Shown here: in pieces, positions 1 through 7,305 of the stretch
Numbering within the stretch: the stretch's first letter is position 1
Layout: the number at the start of each line of letters is the position of its first letter
Assembly: GCA_900756945.1 (NCBI GenBank)
Contig: CAAELZ010000019.1
Span: 1-14,475, forward strand
Source of the DNA: an uncultured Collinsella sp.
Lineage (GTDB): Bacteria; Actinomycetota; Coriobacteriia; Coriobacteriales; Coriobacteriaceae
Length of the DNA stretch: 14,475 nucleotides
Reading direction: 5' to 3'
Translations under genes and position numbers: made by a program
The notes under the pieces: model-generated
Seen by the model: the letters and a program-made list of their open reading frames with translations, nothing else
Database searches by the model: none
What the model was told of the DNA's origin: nothing

Positions 1-96
1 ATCGGTCGGAGGGGTGGCTTTGTAAAGCCGTTTGTCTCCACCCGCATAGCGGGTGGTTTAAAGCTGGCCGCTGCGCGGCCAGCAGACTAAAGTCTT
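1..96. repeat. Cluster of perfect hairpins, possible end of an IS200/IS605-type element
   Basis: Four back-to-back inverted repeats are visible: GGCTTT/AAAGCC (16-21, 24-29), CCACCCGC/GCGGGTGG (38-45, 49-56, loop ATA), GCTGGCCGC/GCGGCCAGC (63-71, 75-83, loop TGC) and AGACT/AGTCT (84-88, 91-95). No open reading frame with a start signal is seen here. Short perfect hairpins at the termini are the hallmark of IS200/IS605 elements, which use subterminal hairpins as transposase recognition sites. The assignment is inferred from architecture only, because the window begins here and no transposase is visible. It could also be a REP-like intergenic repeat. Confidence 0.4.
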
Positions 97-97
97 G

Positions 98-131
98 AAT
101 AAAAAGGGGTGGTCGGACAATTCGACCACCC
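98..131 (-). terminator. Rho-independent terminator of the EIIA gene
   Basis: On the minus strand a 9-bp perfect stem (GGGTGGTCG paired with CGACCACCC, plus-strand arms 107-115 and 123-131) with a 7-base loop is followed by a run of five T. It lies 26 bases after the EIIA stop codon, the classical position and form for an intrinsic terminator. Confidence 0.85.
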
Positions 132-156
132 TTGCACATCCTTTGGATGCCGCAGT

Positions 157-693
157 TTACTTGCGGACGACCTTAACGATGGCGTCACCGGCGGCGACAG
201 CGGAGTCGGCCTCGACGGCGAGTTCGACATCGGCAAACTCGGCGGTGTTGGACACAGCAACGACGACGCAGTCCTTGTAGCCGGCAGCGGCGATCTTGGC
301 GCGGTCGATCTTGAGCATGGGCTGGCCAGCCTTTACGACGTCGTCGGCCTTGACGAAGCCCTCGAAGCCATCGCCGTTCATGTTGACGGTATCGACGCCA
401 ACATGCACCAGAACCTCGATGCCGCTATCGGACTGCAGACCCACGGCGTGGCCCATGGTGACGGTCACCTTGCCGTCGCAGGGAGCGTAGACCAGATCGT
501 CCTCGGGCCACACGGCGCAGCCCTTGCCCAGGACCTCGCCGCCAAAGACGGGATCGGGCACGTCGGCCATCTTGATGACCTTGCCCTTGACGGGCGAGCA
601 CAGCACGTCGGCGCCGGCAGAAGCAGAGATGGAGGACGGAGCAGCGGCAGTCGCGGGCTCAGCCTTCTTCTTGAACATGTCAAACAGACCCAT
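157..693 (-). CDS. crr: PTS glucose-type EIIA domain protein
   Basis: A 178-residue stand-alone EIIA of the glucose family. It accepts phosphate from HPr and passes it to an EIIB, and in some bacteria it also regulates other sugar systems. After a short basic, Ala/Ser-rich tail (1-28), the domain fills about 29-178. H97 in the stretch LVHVGVDTV matches the phosphorylated histidine, and H82 in GHAVGL matches the partner histidine. It is soluble, with no signal peptide or membrane segment. The start at 693 was chosen over upstream in-frame starts because GAGGAG sits 7 bases before the ATG and the protein then begins MGLFDMFKKK, as EIIA-Glc proteins do. It lies 140 bases downstream of the 6-phospho-beta-glucosidase on the same strand and has its own promoter-like sequence. 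It may serve a beta-glucoside or glucose EIIBC encoded elsewhere. The symbol follows the E. coli family name; orthology is inferred. Confidence 0.9.
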   Translation of the reverse strand: MGLFDMFKKKAEPATAAAPSSISASAGADVLCSPVKGKVIKMADVPDPVFGGEVLGKGCAVWPEDDLVYAPCDGKVTVTMGHAVGLQSDSGIEVLVHVGVDTVNMNGDGFEGFVKADDVVKAGQPMLKIDRAKIAAAGYKDCVVVAVSNTAEFADVELAVEADSAVAAGDAIVKVVRK

Positions 694-742
694 ACGTTTT
701 CTCCTCTTGATTAAGCGCAACGTTGTGCGCATGCCTATGGTG

Positions 743-771
743 ATTATAGTGCCAAATGGTTCAAATGCTAA
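743..771 (-). promoter_or_regulatory. Candidate sigma-70 type promoter of the EIIA gene
   Basis: On the minus strand TTAGCA (766-771; 4 of 6 consensus bases) and a perfect TATAAT (743-748) are separated by 17 bases. Transcription would start near 736, giving a leader of about 43 bases. That leader contains a small hairpin (GCGCA/TGCGC arms, 715-719 and 726-730) just ahead of the ribosome binding site. Confidence 0.6.
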
Positions 772-833
772 GGTGGGGACTCGAATCGCGAGCCCATCCC
801 AACGCTTTTCCCCGGTGGCACTCATATTGTCGA

Positions 834-2273
834 TTAATCCAGGCCCTCGGCACCGTTGGACTTGATGATCTTCTGGTAGGCGTAGAAGCTGTCCTTGCGG
901 CGGCGCTCGTAGGTACCGGTGCCGTCATCGTACTTATCGACGTGGATAAAGCCGTAGCGCTTGCGCATCTCGCCGGTGCCGGCGGAAACCAGGTCGATGG
1001 GGCCCCACCAGGTGTAGGCGATCAGGTCGACGCCGTCGGCAATGGCCTCGCCCATGGCCTTGACGTGGCTCTGCAAGTAGGCGATACGATACGGGTCGTG
1101 GATGGAGCCGTCCTCCTCGACCTCATCGTAGGCGCCCATGCCATTCTCGACCACCATCAGCGGAATCTCGTAGCGGGCGTAAATCTCGTTGAGGGCGATG
1201 CGCAGACCCAGCGGATCGATCTGCCAGCCCCAGTCGGTGGACTCCAGATAGGGATTCTTGCCGCCAAAGGTCATGTTGCCCTCGGTCATCTCGTGATCCT
1301 TGTGGGTGCCCACGGTGCCGGACATGTAGTAGCTAAAGGTGTAGAAATCGACCTTGCCGTCGGCGATATCCTGCAGGTCGCCGTCCTCCATCACAAGCTC
1401 GACATCGTTCTCGGCCCAGAAGCGCTTGGCATAGAACGGATACTTGCCGCGCACCTGCACGTCGGAGCAGTACCAGTTCATGGTATTCATCTCCTGCTGC
1501 GCGGCGAACACGTCGGCCGGATCGCACGTGGCGGCATAGGAAAGGATGAAGCAGTCCATGTTGCCCATCTTAAACTGCGGGTAATGCTCGTGGGCATAGC
1601 GCACGACGCGGCCGCTGGCGACAAACTGGTGATGCAGCGCCTGCATACGAGCCTGCGGCGTAGCATGGACCGCCGAAGCCGGGCCCTCAAAGCCCTGAAT
1701 CATGCTGGTCTCAAAGAGGTTGCCCATGTCCTGAGTGCCGCAGTTGATCTCGTTGAAGGTGAGCCAGAACTTGACCTTGTCCTGATAGCGGTCGAAGACG
1801 GTCTGGCAGTACTTCTCAAAGAAGCCGATGAGCTCGCGGCTCGCCCAGCCGTTGTATTTCTCGACCAGGTGATAAGGCATCTCGTAGTGCGACAGGGTCA
1901 CGAGCGGCTCGATATTGTGAGCGCGCAGGCAGTCGAAGACGCGGTCGTAAAAGGCGAGGCCGGCCTCGTTGGGCTCGGCGTCGTCGCCGTTGGGGAAGAT
2001 GCGGCTCCAAGAGATGGACATGCGGAACATGTTGAAGCCCATCTCGGCGAACAGCGTGATGTCCTCCTCGTAGTGATGGTAGAAATCGATGCCGTCATGG
2101 TTGGGGTAGAAGCGGTTAGGGTCGATGTCGATCGTAATCTGGCGCGGCTCCTTGTAGCTGCCACCCAAGAAGTGGTCGTCGACCGACGGACCGCGGCCGT
2201 CAACGTTCCAAGCGCCCTCAAACTGATTGGCGGCCGTGGCGCCGCCCCAATAGAAACCCTCGGGGAATCCCAT
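834..2273 (-). CDS. 6-phospho-beta-glucosidase, glycoside hydrolase family 1
   Basis: A 479-residue GH1 enzyme, the usual length for the BglA/BglH/AscB group. It hydrolyses beta-glucoside 6-phosphates delivered by a PTS transporter, releasing glucose 6-phosphate in the cytoplasm. The N-terminal signature FYWGGATAANQFEG is at 7-20. The acid/base glutamate is E175 in LTFNEIN and the nucleophile is E376 in VVENG. The segment 430-440 (SAGTGEMRKRY, with S430, K438 and Y440) corresponds to the loop that binds the substrate phosphate in 6-phospho enzymes, supporting phospho- rather than free-glycoside specificity. The start at 2273 has AGGAGG 5 bases upstream and gives the family N-terminus MGFPEGFYWG. 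An ATG 18 bases upstream lacks that spacing. The gene lies 170 bases downstream of the AraC-family gene on the same strand and 140 bases upstream of the EIIA gene, forming a beta-glucoside block. Confidence 0.93.
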   Translation of the reverse strand: MGFPEGFYWGGATAANQFEGAWNVDGRGPSVDDHFLGGSYKEPRQITIDIDPNRFYPNHDGIDFYHHYEEDITLFAEMGFNMFRMSISWSRIFPNGDDAEPNEAGLAFYDRVFDCLRAHNIEPLVTLSHYEMPYHLVEKYNGWASRELIGFFEKYCQTVFDRYQDKVKFWLTFNEINCGTQDMGNLFETSMIQGFEGPASAVHATPQARMQALHHQFVASGRVVRYAHEHYPQFKMGNMDCFILSYAATCDPADVFAAQQEMNTMNWYCSDVQVRGKYPFYAKRFWAENDVELVMEDGDLQDIADGKVDFYTFSYYMSGTVGTHKDHEMTEGNMTFGGKNPYLESTDWGWQIDPLGLRIALNEIYARYEIPLMVVENGMGAYDEVEEDGSIHDPYRIAYLQSHVKAMGEAIADGVDLIAYTWWGPIDLVSAGTGEMRKRYGFIHVDKYDDGTGTYERRRKDSFYAYQKIIKSNGAEGLD

Positions 2274-2443
2274 AAGTGCCTCCTCGCTCATGCGTGTTGC
2301 TGATGAAACGAGTATGCCGCCGAGTCGCTCCAGGCCAGGGCGAAGGCGCCGATTTGGACACTTCTTTTCGCAGACGCGCGCTGCAACAGCGCTGCAGCTG
2401 AAACTTTTTGACACCGAAGGAGCGAAGACGATCCGCCCCGCGC
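2274..2443 (-). promoter_or_regulatory. Leader of the phospho-glucosidase gene with an in-phase direct repeat
   Basis: This 170-base gap carries no convincing gene or terminator. The 8-mer GCGCTGCA occurs at 2378-2385 and again at 2389-2396, start to start 11 bases, about one helical turn. AraC-family proteins usually bind direct half-sites on one face of the helix, so this could be a site for the adjacent regulator. This is inference; no strong -35/-10 pair was recognised. Confidence 0.25.
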
Positions 2444-3436
2444 TTACCGGCGGTATGCCGCGGGGGTGCAGCCATACTTGTCGTGAAACTTACGGTAGAA
2501 GAAGCTCATGTTTTCATAGCCCACCGCATGCGCAGCCGCCCCGGCCGTGGCGCCGCTGCGCAGAAGCTCGGCCGCACGTACCAGGCGTCGCTCCTGCACA
2601 AGCTGCCTAAAGGTCTTGCCCACATGGCGCTTGAGAAGCGCCGTCGCATAATTAGGGCTCAAGCCAAACTCCGCCGCCATCCCCTCGAGGGAGCATGCAG
2701 CGAATTCGCGATCGATATAGCCAAGCATTCCCGTCACCAGGGCAGTGGGCCCCGCCGTGCCGTCCGCCGCGCCGCGCACCAGCTCGCGCTCGTAGCAATC
2801 CATGAGCTCGGCCAAAAACAGCTGAAACAGACGCAAGACGATCTCGGGACCGTTGGGGCTCGGGTCGTACAGCTCGCAGGGCATCTCCTGCATGTAGCGC
2901 CGAATCCGACGGCTCTCGCCGCAATGAAAACGGACATGGCCCCGATGGTCCGTCTCGCTGTTGAGCGCGTTGAACAAAAACCGCGAGACCGCGCTCTCGC
3001 GCGAGAGGCTCGACTCGAGACTCCGGCGCAAAAAAGAGCGTGAAACGGTCATGCTTAGCATGATGTCGTCCTCACCAAGCGCCGCCACGGCATGCGGGCA
3101 GAGGGCGTCGAGCAAAAGCACCTCGTTGCGGCCCAGCTCGAGCCTCTCCCCCGCCACCGTCTGCGGGCAGCGTCCGCGATACACATAGCTCAGCTCCACG
3201 TAATCATGCACGTGCTCGGGAACTGCATTAAAGCGCGAGTTTTTCCTTATCGTCAGGCCACGCGGCATGCCGGGCTGGGCATAGGCAAACCCTGGCTGCC
3301 CAATCTTGCGCACTGGGCATCCGTCGATTTCGACATGCTCGGTCATAATCGACCAATCAAATGCCATGCCGTCTTTATAAGCGATCTCACTGGTGCTCAG
3401 TTCGCTGAGCCTACGCTCGAGCTCGTCGATCTCCAT
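2444..3436 (-). CDS. AraC-family transcriptional regulator with cupin-type sensor domain
   Basis: A 330-residue regulator. Residues about 60-125 form a cupin-like ligand pocket with the metal/sugar-site pattern VPEHVHDYVE (H75, H77, E81). A helical linker follows, and the C-terminal two-helix-turn-helix AraC domain spans about 233-330. The second helix signature ends in GYENMSFFYRKFHDKYG...TPAAYR, diagnostic of the family. The length and layout fit AraC regulators of sugar catabolism. The start at 3436 has only a weak ribosome binding site, so the N-terminus is less certain; M24 is an alternative. It is divergent from the large glycoside hydrolase (114-base shared intergenic region) and upstream of the GH1 gene on the same strand, so it could control both. 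The inducer is unknown. Confidence 0.88.
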   Translation of the reverse strand: MEIDELERRLSELSTSEIAYKDGMAFDWSIMTEHVEIDGCPVRKIGQPGFAYAQPGMPRGLTIRKNSRFNAVPEHVHDYVELSYVYRGRCPQTVAGERLELGRNEVLLLDALCPHAVAALGEDDIMLSMTVSRSFLRRSLESSLSRESAVSRFLFNALNSETDHRGHVRFHCGESRRIRRYMQEMPCELYDPSPNGPEIVLRLFQLFLAELMDCYERELVRGAADGTAGPTALVTGMLGYIDREFAACSLEGMAAEFGLSPNYATALLKRHVGKTFRQLVQERRLVRAAELLRSGATAGAAAHAVGYENMSFFYRKFHDKYGCTPAAYRR

Positions 3437-3482
3437 GGCTTGCCAATCGTTGATTTGGTCATAGTTCGTCGTGATTCAGATA

Positions 3483-3511
3483 TTAGCAGAACGCGCCGAC
3501 GCGTCCATAAT
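3483..3511 (+). promoter_or_regulatory. Candidate promoter of the large glycoside hydrolase gene
   Basis: TTAGCA (3483-3488), a 17-base spacer and CATAAT (3506-3511, 5 of 6 consensus bases) precede the ATG at 3551 by about 40 bases. The -35 hexamer is identical to that proposed for the EIIA gene. The spacer holds CGCG-CCGA-CGCG, a possible regulator site. On the other strand TAATAT overlaps the same region and could be a -10 for the divergent AraC gene. Confidence 0.4.
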
Positions 3512-3550
3512 CTGTGCTATGCAGCAGACCGATCGAGCCAAGGAGAATCC

Positions 3551-6142
3551 ATGACCGCGTACTATCAGCAGGTGCTCGAGGGCACATACGACAACCACGT
3601 GCTTCCGTTTTTGTGGATGAAGGGCGAGAGCCATAAGACCATTGCCGAGTATCTGGAAAAGATCGCCGGCGCCGACATCCACGAGGTCTGCCTCGAAAGC
3701 CGTCCACACCCCGATTTTTGCGGCGAGGGCTGGTGGCGCGACTTGCACTTTGTCATTGACGAGTGCAGGCAGCTGGGCCTTAAGCTCTGGATCTTGGACG
3801 ACGCACACTTCCCCACGGGCTTTGCCAACGGCGCCGTCAAGGAGGCCGTGCCCGAGCTCCGCAAGATCGTGCTCACGCACCGCACGTTCGACATCGTGGG
3901 CCCCACGTCCGCCGCGAGCATCGCGCTCGCCAACATGCTCGACAAAACGGAGCGCTTCTACGGCGTGACATTTATGCAGGACGGCAGCCCCGTCGGCGTC
4001 GCTTACCGAGTAATCGACGATGCAGACGGCAACCCCAGCCGCCTGGTCTTCGATGCACCTGCGGGCCTCACGCAGGCATGCGTGATGTTCACGAGCGGCA
4101 AGACCTCCTACAACGAGGACTACATCAATATGGTCGACCGCGCCTCGGTGGCGCAGCTCATCGATGCTGTCTACGAGCCGCATTTTGAGCATCTGGGCGA
4201 TGAGTTTGGCAAGACGATCCTGGGCTTTTTCTCCGATGAGCCCGGATTTGCCAACGAGAAGGGCACCACGGGCCCCGATGGCATCTCGGACACGCTCATC
4301 GGCAAGGCCACCGCGCCCCTACCCTGGTCGGCCGAGCTTGAGCGTCGCCTACGCGCGGCACTGGGCGAGCGCTACCTGGCCGAGCTCCCGCACCTGTGGG
4401 ACCGCGAGCCGGCCGGCGCGCACGTACGCCACGTCTATATGGACATCGCGAGCACCCTCTATAAGGAGTGCTTCTGCGACCAGCTCGGAGACTGGTGCCG
4501 CGCGCGCGGCGTGCAGTACATCGGCCACGTTATCGAGGACAAGGACTGCCACGCGCGCCTGGGCGTGGGCGCCGGGCACTACTTCCGCGCCGTGGGCGGT
4601 CAGGACATGGCGGGCGTCGACATCGTGATCAACCAGCTGGTACCCGGCATGGACCGCGGCCTTCACAGCTACGGACGCGGCGTGTGGGACCTCGAGTTCT
4701 ATAACTACGTGCTGCCCAAGCTGGGCTCCTCGGCAGCACACCTCGACCCCAAAAAGCAGGGGCGCTGCATGGCCGAGGTCTTTGGCGCATTTGGATGGCA
4801 CGAAGGCCTACGCGAGATGAAGTGGATCGCCGATCATTTTTTGGTGCGCGGCGTCAATTGGTTTGTGCCGCATGCCTTTAGCATGGCCGCCTTCCCCGAC
4901 TGGGACTGCCCGCCGCATTTCTATGCGCATGGCCAAAACCCCCAGTTTGCACACTTTGGGCAGCTCATGAGCTACATGAACCGTACGGCGAGCCTGCTGA
5001 GCGGCGGGCGCGCAACGACCCCGGTGGCGCTTCTCTACCATGCGGACGCCGAGTGGACAGGCGAGGCGAACTTTATGCAGCATGCCGCCTCCGAGCTTAT
5101 GCGCGCGCAGGTCGACTTTGACATCGTGCCGGCAGAGGCATTTGAGGACGCAGGGCGCTATGCCGTTGAAATTGCCGCAGACGGTAGCGGCTTTGGCGTG
5201 AACGGCCAGGCATACCGCTGCCTGGTGATGCCCGGAGCCGAGTTTGTCGGCGGAGCCGTGCTCGACTTTGCCGCGCGCGCCGCAGCCGCAGGTGTTGCCG
5301 TGTACGCGCTGGATGAGTTGCCGAGCAAGCGCTACGACGGTGATATTGCAGCCCGCGAGGGCTTTGCCTCCGTGGATGCAGCCGCGGTCGCCGGCATCAA
5401 GCTCCTGGCAACCGCCGAGCTCGCAGGCACGCTTGCCGACGCCGGTATGCAGACCGTGGTTTGTGCCGAGTCCCAGCCCTGGCTGCGCGCACTGCGCTAC
5501 GAGCGGGCGGGCGAGACCTATCTGATGCTCGTCAACGAGCATCCCAAGCAGGGTATCTCCACTCAGATTGCGCTTGCCGACGGCATACCCGTTGCAGGCG
5601 CGCGCCTCGACCTGCTCAACGGCACCGATCCCGCCGCCTTTGACGGCACGCTCGAGCTGGCTCCCTACGAGAGCTGCATCGTGGTCCTTGGGGCTACAGG
5701 TTCCGCCGGCGCGGCAACTGCTGGAGACGAAGCCACATGCGTCGACGGGCCCTGGGCGGTTGCCTTCTCTGCCCCTGGTACCGATGCCTTTGGCGAGTCT
5801 GTTGAGCTTGCAGACCTGCACGACCTTTCCTCGGCCGAGTTCCCCGGCAAGGCCGGCACGTTCCGCTACCAGGCCTCCTTTGTCCTGGGCGAAGCGGCCA
5901 GCCGCGCTGTCATCGACCTTGGGGAGGTCTTTGAGACCGCAACCGTCACCGTCGACGGCAAATCCCTCGGCACCCGCATCTGTCCGCCTTACCGCTTTGA
6001 GGCCGCCGCACTTTTAGCCGGTGAGCACGCGCTCACGATTGACATCATCAACACCCTCGACCACGCCGTCCCCGACGTGTTCGGCATGACCGAGCCCTCC
6101 GAGCCCAGCGGTCTCTTGGGGCCCGTACGCGTGCTCGGGTAA
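3551..6142 (+). CDS. Putative cytoplasmic glycoside hydrolase, GH106-like architecture
   Basis: An 863-residue protein. The N-terminal half looks like a (beta/alpha)8 barrel glycosidase: early motifs FLWMKGE (20-26), ESRPHPDF (49-56) and LDDAHFPTG (82-90), then GFFSDEP (225-231), whose E230 is a candidate catalytic or metal-binding acid. The middle carries SSAAHLDPKK and VNWFVPHAFS blocks typical of a poorly characterised bacterial family often annotated simply as glycosyl hydrolase. The last ~110 residues (from about 756) resemble a galactose-binding-like beta-sandwich ending PSGLLGPVRVLG, as in GH106 rhamnosidase-like and GH2-like proteins. No signal peptide or membrane segment is seen, so it should act on imported oligosaccharides. 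The start at 3551 has AAGGAG 6 bases upstream; the longer in-frame extension overlaps the divergent AraC gene and was rejected. It is flanked by AraC and RpiR regulators. Family membership is inferred and the substrate is unknown. Confidence 0.72.
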   Translation: MTAYYQQVLEGTYDNHVLPFLWMKGESHKTIAEYLEKIAGADIHEVCLESRPHPDFCGEGWWRDLHFVIDECRQLGLKLWILDDAHFPTGFANGAVKEAVPELRKIVLTHRTFDIVGPTSAASIALANMLDKTERFYGVTFMQDGSPVGVAYRVIDDADGNPSRLVFDAPAGLTQACVMFTSGKTSYNEDYINMVDRASVAQLIDAVYEPHFEHLGDEFGKTILGFFSDEPGFANEKGTTGPDGISDTLIGKATAPLPWSAELERRLRAALGERYLAELPHLWDREPAGAHVRHVYMDIASTLYKECFCDQLGDWCRARGVQYIGHVIEDKDCHARLGVGAGHYFRAVGGQDMAGVDIVINQLVPGMDRGLHSYGRGVWDLEFYNYVLPKLGSSAAHLDPKKQGRCMAEVFGAFGWHEGLREMKWIADHFLVRGVNWFVPHAFSMAAFPDWDCPPHFYAHGQNPQFAHFGQLMSYMNRTASLLSGGRATTPVALLYHADAEWTGEANFMQHAASELMRAQVDFDIVPAEAFEDAGRYAVEIAADGSGFGVNGQAYRCLVMPGAEFVGGAVLDFAARAAAAGVAVYALDELPSKRYDGDIAAREGFASVDAAAVAGIKLLATAELAGTLADAGMQTVVCAESQPWLRALRYERAGETYLMLVNEHPKQGISTQIALADGIPVAGARLDLLNGTDPAAFDGTLELAPYESCIVVLGATGSAGAATAGDEATCVDGPWAVAFSAPGTDAFGESVELADLHDLSSAEFPGKAGTFRYQASFVLGEAASRAVIDLGEVFETATVTVDGKSLGTRICPPYRFEAAALLAGEHALTIDIINTLDHAVPDVFGMTEPSEPSGLLGPVRVLG

Positions 6143-6261
6143 CGCCCCGGGCGCAAACGGCCCAACAAGGACAGCGCCCCTATGTTGAGCCCGCACAGCG
6201 TCGAGCGGTCCGTCGTTCATAGACCGGCGGACCAAAACTCCCAGCCAAGCCGAACGTTTTA

Positions 6262-6286
6262 TTTATCGCTATGATTGGTTTATCGC
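6262..6286 (+). promoter_or_regulatory. Direct repeat around a -10-like box before the RpiR gene
   Basis: TTTATCGC occurs at 6262-6269 and 6279-6286, 17 bases apart, with TATGAT (6270-6275) between them. The ATG of the RpiR gene is 22 bases downstream of the second copy. The arrangement would suit an autoregulatory operator over the promoter, but no good -35 box was found. Confidence 0.3.
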
Positions 6287-6308
6287 GACGCAAACGCATA
6301 GGAGCCAT

Positions 6309-7163
6309 ATGGATATCAGGCGAAAGATCACGCAGGGCAAAAGCCTCACCCCCACCGAGCAACAACTTGGGCGAACGGCCCTCGCCATGGGCGAGGATGT
6401 GCGCGGGCTTTCCATTAAGGAATTTGCCGCGTGCGCCAACGTTTCGGTCGCGAGCGTGCACCGCTTTTGCAAAAAGCTCGGCCTCGAGGGATTCAAAGAC
6501 CTCAAGGTCGAGCTCATCCGCCAGGCGACCGAGGCGGGCAACCGGCGCGACGTAGACATCAACTTTCCCTTCGATGCCACCTCCGCCCCTGCGCAGGTGA
6601 TGGAGCGCATGGAGGGGCTCTACCAGACCACCTTGGCCGAAACGCAGGAGCTGCTCGACCCTGCACAGCTCGACCACGCCGCCAAGCTCATCATGCGCGC
6701 CGGCACCGTGGACATCTACACGGGCTCGCATAACCTGTATCCAGCGGGAATGTTCCGCGATCGCCTGCTTTCCGCCGGCAAAAGCGCGACGTGCCACGAC
6801 AGCGTCGAGGCGCAGGTGCGCACGGCGCTCGCCTCGGGTCCCGACCATGTGGCAATCGTCATCTCCTACAGCGGCCTTGCCCCCAACCTCAAGGAGATCT
6901 TGCCGATCCTTAGCAGTCGACATGTCCCGGTCATCGTCATCGGCACGCCGTACTGTGCCCGCATTCACCCCGGCTTTGCCGCCTATCTCACGGTAAGCGA
7001 CCACGAGAGCATGACGCACCGCATCACGCAGTTCGCCAGCCATATCGCCGTGCAATACGTACTCGATTCGCTCTATAGCAGCTACTTTGCCAAAGATTAC
7101 GCCCGCTGCTCCGAGTTCCTAGAGCGCTCGTTCCCCTACACCCGCCTGCCCGGACTCAAGTAG
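6309..7163 (+). CDS. MurR/RpiR-family regulator with SIS sugar-phosphate domain
   Basis: A 284-residue protein of family-typical length. Residues 1-75 form the RpiR helix-turn-helix, with recognition segment about 36-59 (IKEFAACANVSVASVHRFCKKLG). Residues about 125-260 form an SIS domain that binds phosphosugars, with VISYSGL (184-190) as the phosphate-binding serine loop. RpiR proteins repress or activate sugar and amino-sugar catabolic genes in response to phosphorylated sugars. The start has AGGAG 4 bases before the ATG. It lies 166 bases downstream of the large glycoside hydrolase on the same strand and likely regulates that gene or a linked sugar pathway. Residue P217-221 region and the C-terminus look intact, with no frameshift. 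Confidence 0.9.
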   Translation: MDIRRKITQGKSLTPTEQQLGRTALAMGEDVRGLSIKEFAACANVSVASVHRFCKKLGLEGFKDLKVELIRQATEAGNRRDVDINFPFDATSAPAQVMERMEGLYQTTLAETQELLDPAQLDHAAKLIMRAGTVDIYTGSHNLYPAGMFRDRLLSAGKSATCHDSVEAQVRTALASGPDHVAIVISYSGLAPNLKEILPILSSRHVPVIVIGTPYCARIHPGFAAYLTVSDHESMTHRITQFASHIAVQYVLDSLYSSYFAKDYARCSEFLERSFPYTRLPGLK

Positions 7164-7167
7164 CGAC

Positions 7168-7189
7168 GAGTGTGGATTTTTGGACACTC
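7168..7189. repeat. 22-base palindromic repeat, copy 1
   Basis: Arms GAGTGT and ACACTC enclose the loop GGATTTTTGG, starting 4 bases after the RpiR stop codon. A near-identical copy lies at 8035-8056 in the same orientation, and the two bracket the HTH-desulfoferrodoxin gene. The T-run is in the loop rather than after the stem, so it is not a standard terminator. Confidence 0.7.
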
Positions 7190-7196
7190 AGATAAC

Positions 7197-7264
7197 GAGC
7201 GTGGATAATCTCCCACTTTGAGCCCGCACACAGGCCAAACCCGGGAGATTATCCACGCTCATTT
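7197..7264 (+). terminator. 18-bp perfect hairpin between convergent genes, likely terminator
   Basis: GAGCGTGGATAATCTCCC (7197-7214) is perfectly complementary to 7243-7260, with a 28-base loop. ATTTT follows on the plus strand. It sits between the convergent RpiR gene and HTH-desulfoferrodoxin gene and probably ends transcription of the former, perhaps of both. Its first ten bases resemble the left arm of the neighbouring 22-base repeats, so it may belong to the same repeat family. Confidence 0.55.
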
Positions 7265-7305
7265 TGGGTCCCCTGGGAACGCATGAGGAGGGCGGAAGAC
7301 AGCCG

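Noticed and set aside
771..800. tRNA T-arm-like text (GGACTCGAATCGCGAGCCC) between the GH1 and EIIA genes
   Set aside because: No acceptor, D-arm or anticodon arm can be built around it; it is at most a short hairpin without a T-run.
756..2303. Long plus-strand open frame opposite the GH1 gene
   Set aside because: It is antisense to a gene with full catalytic motifs and a good ribosome binding site; its Val/Ala/His/Asp-rich translation is typical of a high-GC shadow frame.
6143..6181. Possible terminator after the large glycoside hydrolase (GGGCGC ... GCGCCC)
   Set aside because: The loop is about 20 bases and no T-run follows, so support is too weak.
6185..7230. 13-base match TTGAGCCCGCACA at 6185-6197 and 7218-7230
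   Set aside because: Only one short shared word with no palindromic structure or common context; chance is plausible in GC-rich DNA.
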